From Natronosalvus caseinilyticus (GTDB taxonomy: Archaea > Halobacteriota > Halobacteria > Halobacteriales > Natrialbaceae): 64,000 nt of DNA. The translations under genes were made by a program, and so were the position numbers. Numbering within the stretch: position 1 is the stretch's first letter; the number at the start of each line of letters is the position of its first letter. Positions 1 to 8,824 of the stretch are shown here, in pieces. Where the stretch lies: the NCBI RefSeq assembly GCF_017357105.1, contig NZ_CP071596.1, positions 992,001 to 1,056,000 on the forward strand, read 5' to 3'. A model generated the notes under the pieces. It searched no databases, was not told the DNA's origin, and saw only the letters and a program-made list of their open reading frames with translations.

Positions 1-177
1 CGATACCCCTTCTTCGCGTGGAACCGGCGTTCGCTCCCGAGGTGTCCTGGTGAGCCGTTCGACCGGGGCGCGTCTCGAGCGGCATCGCTCGGGCGAACGA
101 CGTTCAGTACCCTCGGGACGTCAGCTCGTGCGCCGACAGTCGGACCGTTTTTCTCGTCGCCGCCTGTCGGGGATTCC
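1..177. other. Window edge without a supported gene
   Basis: I see no convincing coding region here. Short open frames exist on both strands but have basic, arginine-rich translations typical of out-of-frame haloarchaeal DNA. The last 30 bases hold a T-run (about 148-155) ahead of the hydrolase start and may carry its promoter. Confidence 0.5.
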
Positions 178-975
178 ATGGACCTTCCGGACGGCTGGTC
201 GACGGGAACCGTTCGAACGAACGGTGTCGACCTCCAGTACTATCGAACCGGCGAGGGCGAGCCGATAGTGCTGGCGCACGGCTTCTACGACACCGGCCGC
301 TGCTGGGAACGGCTCGCGGCGGGGCTCGCCGCGGATGGCTACGAGGTGATCACGTACGACGCGCGCGGCCACGGCCGATCCGACGCGCCCGAAACCGGGT
401 ACGGGATCGAGGACCGGGTGGCCGACCTTCGCGGCCTCGTCGACGAACTCGGCCTCGAGCGCCCGCTCTTGCTCGGCCACTCCATGGGCGGCTCGACCGT
501 CGCGTGGGCGGCCGCGACCCACCCCGACCTGGCGCGAGCGATCGTCCTCGAGGACCCCGCCGGGATGTACGGCGATCCCGATCTCGGCCCCGACGAACGG
601 GTCGCCGTCGTCGAGGAGCGGTGTGCCGAGTGGATGAGTCAGTCCCTCGAGGAACGAATGGCGGCGTTCGACGATCTCGACAAACCCCTCGCCCGGCGCC
701 TCGCCGTCGCTCGCGAGGAGTTTCACCCTCACAGCGCCGAAATCGCCCGTACCGGGTACCCGCTCCTCGAGGACGCGTTCGCGGGGACCACCTGTCCGAC
801 GCTGGTGCTGAAGGCCGACGCCGGGACTCCCCGTCGAGTGCGAGACCTCGAGGCGGCCGCGGCGCTGTCGAACGGGCGACTGGTCCACGTTCCCGGCGCC
901 GGCCACTGCGTCTTTCGCGACGAGTACGAAGCGGCCTTCGCGGAGCTACAGGCGTTTCTCTCTCGGCACGGGTAA
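178..975 (+). CDS. Alpha/beta hydrolase fold protein
   Basis: A predicted cytosolic serine hydrolase of 265 residues, the usual size for the family. The nucleophile elbow GHSMGG lies at residues 100-105 (Ser102), the oxyanion HG at about 35, the probable acid Asp214 in LKADAG and the catalytic His243 in GAGH. These complete a Ser-Asp-His triad. The cap region (about 130-195) is charged and helical. Family members include esterases, lactonases, haloperoxidase-like enzymes and C-C hydrolases, and the sequence does not tell me the substrate. The gene stands alone. The fold is certain and the reaction is open. Confidence 0.93.
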   Translation: MDLPDGWSTGTVRTNGVDLQYYRTGEGEPIVLAHGFYDTGRCWERLAAGLAADGYEVITYDARGHGRSDAPETGYGIEDRVADLRGLVDELGLERPLLLGHSMGGSTVAWAAATHPDLARAIVLEDPAGMYGDPDLGPDERVAVVEERCAEWMSQSLEERMAAFDDLDKPLARRLAVAREEFHPHSAEIARTGYPLLEDAFAGTTCPTLVLKADAGTPRRVRDLEAAAALSNGRLVHVPGAGHCVFRDEYEAAFAELQAFLSRHG

Positions 976-1068
976 TTGAGCGATCGTCGTCCTGTTTCGC
1001 CGTTCTATCTCGCTACCCTGCCTCGCTGTCTTCCCTCGCCACCCTGTCTCGTCGTCCGACCCACACAT

Positions 1069-1623
1069 CTACGACCGGTCCCGGCCCCGGTCCAGGGCCG
1101 CCCGCGCACTGTCCACCCACCACCGCAGGTCCCGGTACTCGGTCGGCCAGCTGGTGAGGAGTTCGTCTCGAGCGGCCTCGAGTTCGGCCGGCGTCCAGAA
1201 CCGGGCGGCGGCCACCTCGTCGTCGGCTCGCGGCGTACCGTGGACGTCCGCGACGTCGACCGCGTAGACGAGGTACGTCTTGTGGACCGTCTCGAACTTC
1301 GCGAACGTTCGAACGTCGAACAACACGAGGTCGTCCGGATCGACGGTGAGCGTCGTCTCCTCCGCCAGTTCTCGAGCGCCCGCTTCGTCCGGATCCTCGC
1401 CCGCCTCGACCATGCCACCCGGCGTCCCCCACATGTCGCGCTCCGGGAGGTCGACCTTCACGAGCAGGATCGATTCACCGTCGACGACCGCGACCCGCGA
1501 ACAGGGGCTGGGGTTGTAGAAAACGTGCTCCCCGCAGGCGGCACAACGATGGACCGTCGGCGGGTCGACTGGCGTCAGTTCTTCACCGCAGTAGTGACAG
1601 AACGTCGGCGGTTCGTTGCCCAT
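1069..1623 (-). CDS. Nudix hydrolase with N-terminal zinc ribbon
   Basis: A 184-residue Nudix hydrolase. An N-terminal zinc ribbon has Cys9, Cys12, Cys27 and Cys30, followed by a Nudix domain with the metal-binding box at about 70-92: Gly70, Glu76, Arg84-Glu85, Glu88-Glu89. The Gly near the end of the consensus is replaced by Thr. The ribbon plus Nudix layout is shared with NADH pyrophosphatase-like and ADP-ribose-type enzymes, so cleavage of a nucleoside diphosphate derivative is likely. The SQPW signature of NudC is absent, so I do not name it. I chose the start at MGNEPP because upstream codons give an unconserved basic tail. Confidence 0.92.
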   Translation of the reverse strand: MGNEPPTFCHYCGEELTPVDPPTVHRCAACGEHVFYNPSPCSRVAVVDGESILLVKVDLPERDMWGTPGGMVEAGEDPDEAGARELAEETTLTVDPDDLVLFDVRTFAKFETVHKTYLVYAVDVADVHGTPRADDEVAAARFWTPAELEAARDELLTSWPTEYRDLRWWVDSARAALDRGRDRS

Positions 1624-1790
1624 ACGAACGCGAATGAGGGGGTGGCGACAAGAGTGTTTGCCGGACGACGAGCACTTCACCGAAAGCGATCGTCTCGAGT
1701 GCCGTACACGGGCAAGAGCAACGCGTGGAACGTGAGCGCCCTCGTCTCACCAGTGCATCTGTGGTGCCCGATCACGCGACACGGTGGATC

Positions 1791-2333
1791 TCACTGGTCG
1801 GTGGTGTGCCCACCGTCGACGTCGGTCGCCTCCGTGTACCGCTCCACGTTCGCGGCCGTCTGCCGCTGGGCGCCGTCGTAGGACGCCCCGAGCGCGATGA
1901 GGAAGCCGATGATCGCAGTCACGAGTGCGATCCCACCGAGGGCGACGACGGCGATCGAGAGCACCGGTCCCGAGAGGGCCTGCGCCGAGGTCAGCAAAGA
2001 GACGGCCGTCACCACCGCGATCAGTCCGAGCAGCCGTCCGAATCGGCCGGTGTCGAATCCCTGGTCGGCGTCGCCGTCGCCGACGTCGAAAAACTCGTTC
2101 AGGATGCCGTTGTACTCGTCGCCGGCCGCAACGTTGCCGAGCGAGTGAATCGAGTGTGCGACCCACAACCCGGCGGTGACGTTGAGGAGCGCGACGAACG
2201 AGACGAGCCCCACCTGTCCCTCGACGAACAGGCCGGCCAGGATCGCGTTGACGAACGCGACGACCATGAGCCCGTGAATCGTGACCGAACGGGTGCCGAA
2301 GTCCTCGAAGAGCGTGACGTGTGCGAGCTTCAT
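1791..2333 (-). CDS. Four-helix integral membrane protein, unknown function
   Basis: A 180-residue protein with about four hydrophobic helices (roughly 16-38, 42-62, 95-115 and 120-145) and a short acidic, hydrophilic C-terminus. An acidic loop (about 72-92) separates the two helix pairs. No catalytic motif is visible. It resembles conserved haloarchaeal membrane proteins without an assigned role. Its start is about 260 bases from that of the divergent membrane protein gene at 2597, so the two may share a control region. Confidence 0.85.
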   Translation of the reverse strand: MKLAHVTLFEDFGTRSVTIHGLMVVAFVNAILAGLFVEGQVGLVSFVALLNVTAGLWVAHSIHSLGNVAAGDEYNGILNEFFDVGDGDADQGFDTGRFGRLLGLIAVVTAVSLLTSAQALSGPVLSIAVVALGGIALVTAIIGFLIALGASYDGAQRQTAANVERYTEATDVDGGHTTDQ

Positions 2334-2596
2334 GCTCCCTATTGGGGCTCGAGACGTATGGCGGGAGACCCTTACAGTGACAATTTTACTTCAATCGAGG
2401 CGATCCACCGACGGTGTCCCTCGAGTGGTCGCACGCCCACTCCCTGCACTCAGAAGAACGACGACGCCAGTGCGCTCGGCGATGTCGGTACACCGAACTG
2501 ACCCGGTACAACCAGCGTAGGCGTACCGAGTCGCCAGACAGGCACGCATACTATTCCGGATGCGACGTTTTGTCGGTCGATCACGTACGGAGTGCT

Positions 2597-3943
2597 ATGC
2601 AGGAGACTCGCTCCGACGACCCCTTCGACCCTTCTCGTCGAAACGCGGCGCTCGGCTGGCTCGTCGTCGGCCTCCTCGCCGTGCTCGCCACCGTTCACGC
2701 CCTCGAGTCGTCGTACCGGTGGTTCGTCTTCACGGGACTCGCAATCGTGATCGTCCTCCTGCCCGCCGCAGCGCGCCGGAACCCGTTCGCGATGCCGTCC
2801 TGGGAACTGCTGGTGCTCGTCGCGATTCCCGTCGTCGACGCGACGGTTCTCGACGAGACGTTCCTGACGTCGATCGCTACTTACGTCGCCGTCGCCGCTG
2901 TCGCGCTCGTGGCCGTCGCCGAAATCGACCGATTCACGGCCGTTCGGATGACTCGCACGTTCTCGATTGCCCTGGTCGTCCTCACGACGCTCGCGGTCGC
3001 CGCGACCTGGAACGTCGTGCTCTGGCTCTCCGACGTGACGCTCGAGACGTCCTACATTCTCACGGGCCGTTCCGAGGACGCGGCCAACCACGCGATGATG
3101 ATGGACTTTGTCTACGCCGCAGTCGCCGGATTGCTCGCCGGAATCCTCTTCAATCGATACCCGGTGCAGGCGTCGCCGCTGTCGGGCGACGGGGACTCCT
3201 CCGGAGCGCCTGACGACCGCTCGAGCGCCGATCACGGCGAGGAATCCTCCGGAGCGCCTGACGACCGCTCGAGTCCGGACCGTGGCGAGGAACCCGACAG
3301 CACGCCGTCGCTGATTCGAGGGCGATTCGACGTCCCCGAACGAACGGTCAGGCGCGTGGCCTGGCTCCTCCAGGCGGCCCTGGTCGCCGTCCTCCTCTAC
3401 GGCCTCTTCGCGCGCGACGTGACGACCATCGCCAATGCGGGCATCGCGCTCGCGATCACCACCCTCCCGGCGATCCTCGAGCGAAACTACCGCACGCCAC
3501 TCGAGCCGGAACTCGTGGTCTGGATCACGGGAGCGGTCTTGCTCCACGCGCTCGGATCGGCGGGGCTCTACGGGCTCCTCGGGCAGTGGGACAGCCTGAC
3601 GCACGCTCTCTCGGCGTCTATCGTCGCCGGCACGGGTTACGCCGTCGTTCGAGCGATCGACCTCCACACGGACTCGGTCTACCTGCCCAACCGGATGCTG
3701 TTCGTCTTCATCCTCATCTTCGTCCTGGCGTTCGGCGTCGTCTGGGAACTCATGGAGTTCGCCCTCGGGCTGATCGGTCGGTGGTCGGGGTACACGATGG
3801 TGCTCGCCCAGCACGGAATCACCGACACGGTCGGGGACCTGTTATACGACCTCGTCGGCGCCGTCCTCGTCGCCGTCTGGGGATGGGTGTACCTCACCGA
3901 CGTCTCCTACCGACTCGCCGACCGCCTCGAGGCTCGAGAGTGA
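2597..3943 (+). CDS. Large multi-pass membrane protein (C-terminus resembles DUF2238/YjdF)
   Basis: A 448-residue integral membrane protein in two halves. The first half holds about six hydrophobic helices. A hydrophilic acidic linker (about 200-240) contains a perfect 16-residue tandem duplication beginning SSGAPDDRSS. The second half is again helical and ends in the pattern VVWELMEF, then a conserved Asp in a DTVGDLLYDLVGA-like segment. That layout reminds me of DUF2238/YjdF membrane proteins, whose biochemical role is unknown. The start at MQETRSDD is preferred because the longer open frame upstream is basic and low in Asp/Glu. An alternative is a simple uncharacterised haloarchaeal membrane protein. 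Confidence 0.85.
   Translation: MQETRSDDPFDPSRRNAALGWLVVGLLAVLATVHALESSYRWFVFTGLAIVIVLLPAAARRNPFAMPSWELLVLVAIPVVDATVLDETFLTSIATYVAVAAVALVAVAEIDRFTAVRMTRTFSIALVVLTTLAVAATWNVVLWLSDVTLETSYILTGRSEDAANHAMMMDFVYAAVAGLLAGILFNRYPVQASPLSGDGDSSGAPDDRSSADHGEESSGAPDDRSSPDRGEEPDSTPSLIRGRFDVPERTVRRVAWLLQAALVAVLLYGLFARDVTTIANAGIALAITTLPAILERNYRTPLEPELVVWITGAVLLHALGSAGLYGLLGQWDSLTHALSASIVAGTGYAVVRAIDLHTDSVYLPNRMLFVFILIFVLAFGVVWELMEFALGLIGRWSGYTMVLAQHGITDTVGDLLYDLVGAVLVAVWGWVYLTDVSYRLADRLEARE
3197..3292 (+). repeat. 48-bp tandem duplication inside a membrane-protein gene
   Basis: Two head-to-tail copies with a 48-bp period start at 3197 and 3245. The first 29 bases of each copy are identical and the remainders diverge. 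The period is a multiple of three, so the frame is kept and a 16-residue unit in the cytosolic or exterior linker is doubled. It looks like a recent slippage or unequal crossover event. Confidence 0.85.
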
Positions 3944-3963
3944 GCGATAGACCGACGGACGAC

Positions 3964-5307
3964 TCACTCCACCAGCTCCCGTGACGTCACACGCGGTGTG
4001 TCCGTGGTCGTTGTCGTCTGTTGTTTGGCGACGCGTTTCGTGACTGGCATCTCGAGGAACGTGATTAGTGTGTACAGCGCCGAGACGTTATTCTCGCCCA
4101 ACAGGTGCGCCTCGTAACACTCGTTGACCTTCTCCCAGCTCAGGAACGGGAGAGCGCGAATGAGCGGCTCGTGTTCGTCGATTGTCTCCCGCACGAACGG
4201 ATGCGATCGGATGAGTTCGGCGTGGTTCGGCCATGGGCCGTGTGTCGATCGAGCACTGGGCGTCGACGACGGCAGCTGGTTGCGCTTGAACGAGGTCGCG
4301 AGACTTCCCAGCCAGTGCACCTCGAACGGGTGTTTGAGCGCGACGCCGGTCTCCCCGTGTGGAATCGCGGCGAGCTCCGGCGAGAGGCGATCGATCGCTC
4401 GGTTGATGAGGTTGCCACGGACGAGCGACTCGATCGGAATCTCGAGGAAGAGGTCGATGAGGCGATTGTCCAGAAACAGCGTTCCGGAGGGTAGCAGCTG
4501 CTCGGTTCCGTAGTAGAAGAAGTGAGAGGTACCGTTCGTGAGCGGACAGCGGCTGCAGAGCACCGCCTCCCTGAGGGACTCGAACTCGACGCCGTGATCG
4601 ACGATTCGGTCGCCACGCTGGGTCACGTTCGACCGGTAAAGGTCGTGAATCGACCGATCGAGCGCGTCGTCGAGGTACGCCGGTGCCTCGTCGGTACGAT
4701 GCTCGACGAACTCCTCGACGGTCTCGCACGCCGATTCCATCGGGAGTTCGAACGAGCCCAGCGGTCCGAGGTCGACGGGCGGCTTCGGGAGGTGGTTTCC
4801 CTTGAACAGCATGTCCCCATAGTGCCCGGTGAACAACACGTCCACGTCGGATCTGAGTCGCTCCTCGAAGCCGACGGCGTGGCTCTGATTGAAGTAGCCG
4901 CCGAACGTCGACACGGACGGCGTCGACGCCAGTGACCGCGCCTGATACCCTTCGTCGCGCTGGAGGAACGTGAACTCGGCGTCGACGGCTTGGGCCGCCC
5001 GTTTCGCCACTTCCGCCTCGTCGTTCACCCAGTCGTTTATGTGATACGTATTCGCCGAGCAGCCGACGCTCTCGAGCGCGGCGAGCGTGAGCCGCGAGTC
5101 GCTCCCGCCGCTCAACAGCAGACCGTACTCGGTCGTCTCGTCCGTGCGCTCCGCGGCCGCTCGCTCGATCAGTGCCGCGAGCCGGTCGGCGTAGTACGAG
5201 TGCGATCGATCCGATGGTCGGTGGACCGGCCGCCAGTACCGATTGACGGTGCGGTCGTCATCGCCGTCGTCCGTTGAAACGGTCGTCAGCGAGCCCGGTT
5301 GTAGCAT
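3964..5307 (-). CDS. Asparagine synthase-like C-terminal (PP-loop) part
   Basis: The 447-residue open frame encodes the ATP-pyrophosphatase half of an asparagine-synthetase-like protein. The PP-loop motif SGGSDS lies at about 66-71 and binds the pyrophosphate of ATP. A helical domain with FTGHYGD at about 160 follows. The natural N-terminal partner is encoded immediately upstream in the same frame, separated by one TAG codon and 12 further sense codons. The ATG used here falls inside the conserved interdomain stretch, so this is probably not a native start. In intact relatives the AMP-forming domain amidates or condenses a carboxylate. The substrate of this protein is unknown. Confidence 0.8.
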   Translation of the reverse strand: MLQPGSLTTVSTDDGDDDRTVNRYWRPVHRPSDRSHSYYADRLAALIERAAAERTDETTEYGLLLSGGSDSRLTLAALESVGCSANTYHINDWVNDEAEVAKRAAQAVDAEFTFLQRDEGYQARSLASTPSVSTFGGYFNQSHAVGFEERLRSDVDVLFTGHYGDMLFKGNHLPKPPVDLGPLGSFELPMESACETVEEFVEHRTDEAPAYLDDALDRSIHDLYRSNVTQRGDRIVDHGVEFESLREAVLCSRCPLTNGTSHFFYYGTEQLLPSGTLFLDNRLIDLFLEIPIESLVRGNLINRAIDRLSPELAAIPHGETGVALKHPFEVHWLGSLATSFKRNQLPSSTPSARSTHGPWPNHAELIRSHPFVRETIDEHEPLIRALPFLSWEKVNECYEAHLLGENNVSALYTLITFLEMPVTKRVAKQQTTTTTDTPRVTSRELVE

Positions 5308-5346
5308 CTCGACGCCTCGAAGAGGCGTTTTGACGACGAACGATCG

Positions 5347-5865
5347 CTACAGGCTAAAGTATTCCGCGAGGTACTCGAGGTCGAACTCGACGTCGACCGC
5401 CGGGTGCGTTTCGAGTTGCTGAATGTCCGAGGAGAAGACGATCCCGTCGTCCACCTTGATCACGTAGAGCGGATGCGTTCCGAGCCGATCGGTAAAGAAC
5501 GTGACCTCGTCGGCGCGCTGGTCGTAGACCAGCCCGGCGAAATTTCCGTTCAGCCCCGACACGAACGTCAGTCCGAACTCCTCGTACAGCGTCGAACAGT
5601 ACGCAGCAGCCGTATCGTCCGGGAGCCGGTACTCGCCACCCGGTGTCTCGAATCCCCACACCGGCCCCCACAGCCAGATGGCGACGTTGCCGCCGTCGGT
5701 CCACGCCGGTTGTGGCTCCGCCTCGAGCGGGTGGGAGACGGCGGTAACCGAGACCCGCCCGTCGGTGTACGAAGTCGTTGCTTCGTCTCCCCTCCACTCG
5801 AGTACGTCCTCGGGTTCCGTCGTTTCCCTCGAGAGACGCCCAACCGTGCCGAGTAATCCGACCAT
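5347..5865 (-). CDS. Asparagine synthase-like N-terminal (class II amidotransferase-like) part
   Basis: 172 residues of the N-terminal domain of an asparagine-synthetase-like protein, ending at a TAG. The class II glutaminase fold is recognisable from the segments GNFAGLVYD and DRLGTHPLY. The nucleophile Cys that normally follows the initiator Met is Val, so the domain should not hydrolyse glutamine. The frame continues without a shift past the TAG into the PP-loop half. TAG could have come from CAG (Gln) by one transition. Two copies of a 13-base near-repeat lie just upstream of the start (5885-5897 and 5924-5936). Confidence 0.75.
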   Translation of the reverse strand: MVGLLGTVGRLSRETTEPEDVLEWRGDEATTSYTDGRVSVTAVSHPLEAEPQPAWTDGGNVAIWLWGPVWGFETPGGEYRLPDDTAAAYCSTLYEEFGLTFVSGLNGNFAGLVYDQRADEVTFFTDRLGTHPLYVIKVDDGIVFSSDIQQLETHPAVDVEFDLEYLAEYFSL

Positions 5866-6270
5866 TGAGACGAGTCCTCAATGGACCCGTACATAGTGGT
5901 TTCGTCGGTTTCGAGACTTATGAACCGGTACATACTGTCTCGGTAACGGCAACTATCCGAGACGGTGTCTCGAAGTCGCGTCACGCCACGGACGGCGTTC
6001 GCTCTTCGGTCCCACGATTCTGTCGTGGTAGACGAGCGTCTGCCGGTCGTCGAATCGTGTTCGATGACTCGTCACGTTCGGCCGGCTCTGGCTCGAGTCG
6101 AGAATTTCTGACCGATCTAACGCTCCCAGGAGAGACGACGATAGGCGGACTGGACGCGCCGCTCGCCGTCGCGTTCCCGACCGACACCGATCGGCGCTCG
6201 TCGCCTCGAGCCACGCCCGAACCCTCTCGCGGCGGTCGACCACGTCTCGAATCGCGCGCGTACCGACACC
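5866..6270. other. 405-base intergenic stretch, no supported gene
   Basis: It lies upstream of the asparagine-synthase-like gene and downstream of the DUF457 gene, both on the minus strand. The 80 bases nearest the former are relatively AT-rich and hold a direct near-repeat (5885-5897, 5924-5936) and short inverted CGAGAC/GTCTCG pairs (around 5910-5975), which could be a promoter and operator. The rest shows only basic, unconserved open frames. Confidence 0.5.
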
Positions 6271-6789
6271 TCAGTCGGGTGGCGTCTCCGACTCTGAAGC
6301 GGCACTGTCGCGGCGCCGACGAACCGCCCACAGGAGCGTAGCACACGACCCGGATGCGAGGACCGGCCACCGGTCGGTACTCTGATAGAGATCCCCAGAC
6401 GGAATCCGATACTCGAGGATCGGCCAGAAGACGGCGTAGGACTGGCCCGTCGGGGTGATCAGCAGGATGTCGAGAAGGTGGTGAGAGACGACGCCGACGG
6501 CCACCAGCGCGAGGACTCGTTTGCGATGATCCGGCGCCACCAGCAGAACGAGAAGACCGGTCACGAGCGCGGATCCGACGAGAGTGTGCAACGGCTCCCA
6601 CGAAAACGGGAGTCCGAACACGCCCGCGACAAACCCGTCCGAAGCGACCAGTTCGATCCGGTTCAGATCCGGACTCGCGGCGCCAACCATGACGAGCGAG
6701 ACGTGTGCCGGACGGAGCCGCTCGTATCGAAGCGAGAGGAGCGTGCCGATGCTGTACCCGACCAGCAGGTGCGTGAGCAGATCAGCCAC
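6271..6789 (-). CDS. DUF457-type membrane-bound metal-dependent hydrolase-like protein
   Basis: 172 residues from the GTG that opens MADLLTHLLVGY. That start overlaps the stop of the upstream gene by a few bases, the typical arrangement for coupled translation. An ATG at 6846 is also possible but would need a 65-base overlap. The family (YdjM/DUF457, inner-membrane, presumed metal-dependent) is recognised from the early Asp-His pair, ASPDL after the second helix, HTLVG in the middle and the SHHLLD motif near 115. About four hydrophobic helices are visible. Function is not established for haloarchaeal members. Confidence 0.82.
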   Translation of the reverse strand: MADLLTHLLVGYSIGTLLSLRYERLRPAHVSLVMVGAASPDLNRIELVASDGFVAGVFGLPFSWEPLHTLVGSALVTGLLVLLVAPDHRKRVLALVAVGVVSHHLLDILLITPTGQSYAVFWPILEYRIPSGDLYQSTDRWPVLASGSCATLLWAVRRRRDSAASESETPPD

Positions 6790-7363
6790 GGTGATCACCG
6801 TCGTCCCCAGTGTTATGGGCGTGATGGATGTCTGACGGGCGGCCATCAGACGGACGGCTGTCGGACGCGCTCCCTCGCGGTACGAACGCGAACGCCGTCC
6901 GGTCGAAACGCCACTGCCGAACGAGTCGGCCGATGATCCAGAGCCCGCCCACCACCGAAACGCCGTACAGGTAGCCGCTATCGGACGATTCGCGCGTCAC
7001 CGCCCGTTCGACCACGAGGGTCGACTCGTCCTCGAGGGTTCCGAACGCGTTCACGCGATCGTTTACCTCGAGCGGTTCGTCGGTGTCCAGCAACCGGTCG
7101 TCGACGTCCACGAACGTGAAGCGGCCGTGACCGCTGGCGAGCGTCGCGACGACGACGGGGTCGGTTTCGACGACGAAGCCGCCGATGACGACCTGCTCGC
7201 CGACGTAGGCCGCCCGGTCTTGGCGCACGTCCATCTGGTCTGGACGCTCGCTTTCCAGGAGTTCGTCGGACGTCGCACCTGCTAGGAGCAAACAGCCGAC
7301 CAGGAGGGCGAGGAGAACGAGCCCGGCGAGAACGCGACCGAGCTGGCCGTGTAGCTCTGCCAT
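6782..7363 (-). CDS. Membrane-anchored protein with an OB-like domain
   Basis: 193 residues. An N-terminal hydrophobic helix (about 10-30) is followed by an extracytoplasmic beta-rich stretch (about 50-120), with the pattern VGEQVVIGGFV then FTFVDVDD then VNAFGTLED. This looks like an OB fold of the kind seen in nucleic-acid-binding and CcmE-like proteins. A second helix (about 145-160) leads to a basic C-terminal tail. The gene is first in a two-gene unit with the DUF457 gene. I inferred the fold from strand pattern and cannot assign a ligand. Confidence 0.7.
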   Translation of the reverse strand: MAELHGQLGRVLAGLVLLALLVGCLLLAGATSDELLESERPDQMDVRQDRAAYVGEQVVIGGFVVETDPVVVATLASGHGRFTFVDVDDRLLDTDEPLEVNDRVNAFGTLEDESTLVVERAVTRESSDSGYLYGVSVVGGLWIIGRLVRQWRFDRTAFAFVPRGSASDSRPSDGRPSDIHHAHNTGDDGDHRG

Positions 7364-7466
7364 GGTACCCGTTTCGCTCGGGCGTCGATACGTGTTTTCT
7401 TCCCTGGCCACTCTCGTCGCTTTCGACGTGATTCAAGACGAGAGATGACAGTGAAACGACGCGCCC

Positions 7467-7484
7467 GCGCCGGGGATTCGAACC
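7467..7484 (-). repeat. Orphan tRNA-tail-like sequence
   Basis: On the minus strand this 18-base piece reads like the T-arm and 3' acceptor half of a tRNA (GGTTCGAATCCCCGGCGC). No 5' half of a tRNA is present nearby. It may be an attachment-site remnant or a relative of the tail repeats beside the three tRNA genes. The match is short and could be chance. Confidence 0.35.
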
Positions 7485-7560
7485 GACCTGGCCGGTTCAG
7501 CGGCGACGGTGCGCTTTCTTCGGTTACCGTCCGATCTTCGTCCGCTCGGGTCGTGCTGGA

Positions 7561-8487
<927 letters not shown>

Positions 8488-8824
8488 GGTTAGTGGTGAA
8501 GGTGTGGAATCGTCTTCGAATCTGTCTCCGTCGACACGCTTCGTCCCCATCCCCTTGCGGGGAGGTGCCTACGGATTCTGGCGCTCGAGTGTTTACTATC
8601 GGACGATTAAGCAATTCACGTACTGTTTCACTTCTATAATTTCACGAATTCCCACTCGTTTGCCGATCTGTCAACTTACAAAATTCGCCACAGAGAGGAA
8701 CTCTCCGTACCGTCTCGAACGGTTGTCTCTCACGAAACGATTCATTCTCGAAACTGTCCGTCTCTCCGACTCGAGAGACGAGGGCGCTCGCCGACAGGCC
8801 ACCCGCCAGTACTCATTGGGACGC
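8488..8824. other. 337-base intergenic region with AT-rich centre
   Basis: It separates the 3' end of the aldo/keto reductase gene from the start of the surface-protein gene. A markedly AT-rich patch at about 8595-8695, unusual in this window, probably contains the promoter of the surface-protein gene with a long leader. No coding potential was seen. Confidence 0.45.

Larger units (their letters stand above)
3964..5865 (-). pseudogene. Asparagine synthase-like gene interrupted by a single in-frame TAG (5347-5349)
   Basis: The two flanking open frames are in the same phase, with no insertion or deletion. Reading through the TAG gives one product of about 633 codons, the expected size for the family. 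The codons after the stop still encode the conserved link between domains (KTPLRGVEMLQPGS). The simplest reading is a recent nonsense mutation or a sequencing error. Split expression of two polypeptides, or programmed read-through, cannot be excluded from sequence alone. Confidence 0.65.

Noticed and set aside
2450-3814. Long minus-strand frame of 454 codons
   Set aside because: It is the antisense shadow of the membrane-protein gene, with basic, histidine- and arginine-rich composition and no family pattern.
5347-5349. TAG read as pyrrolysine
   Set aside because: No pyl genes were seen in the window and the family does not need this residue. A nonsense mutation is simpler, though it cannot be ruled out.
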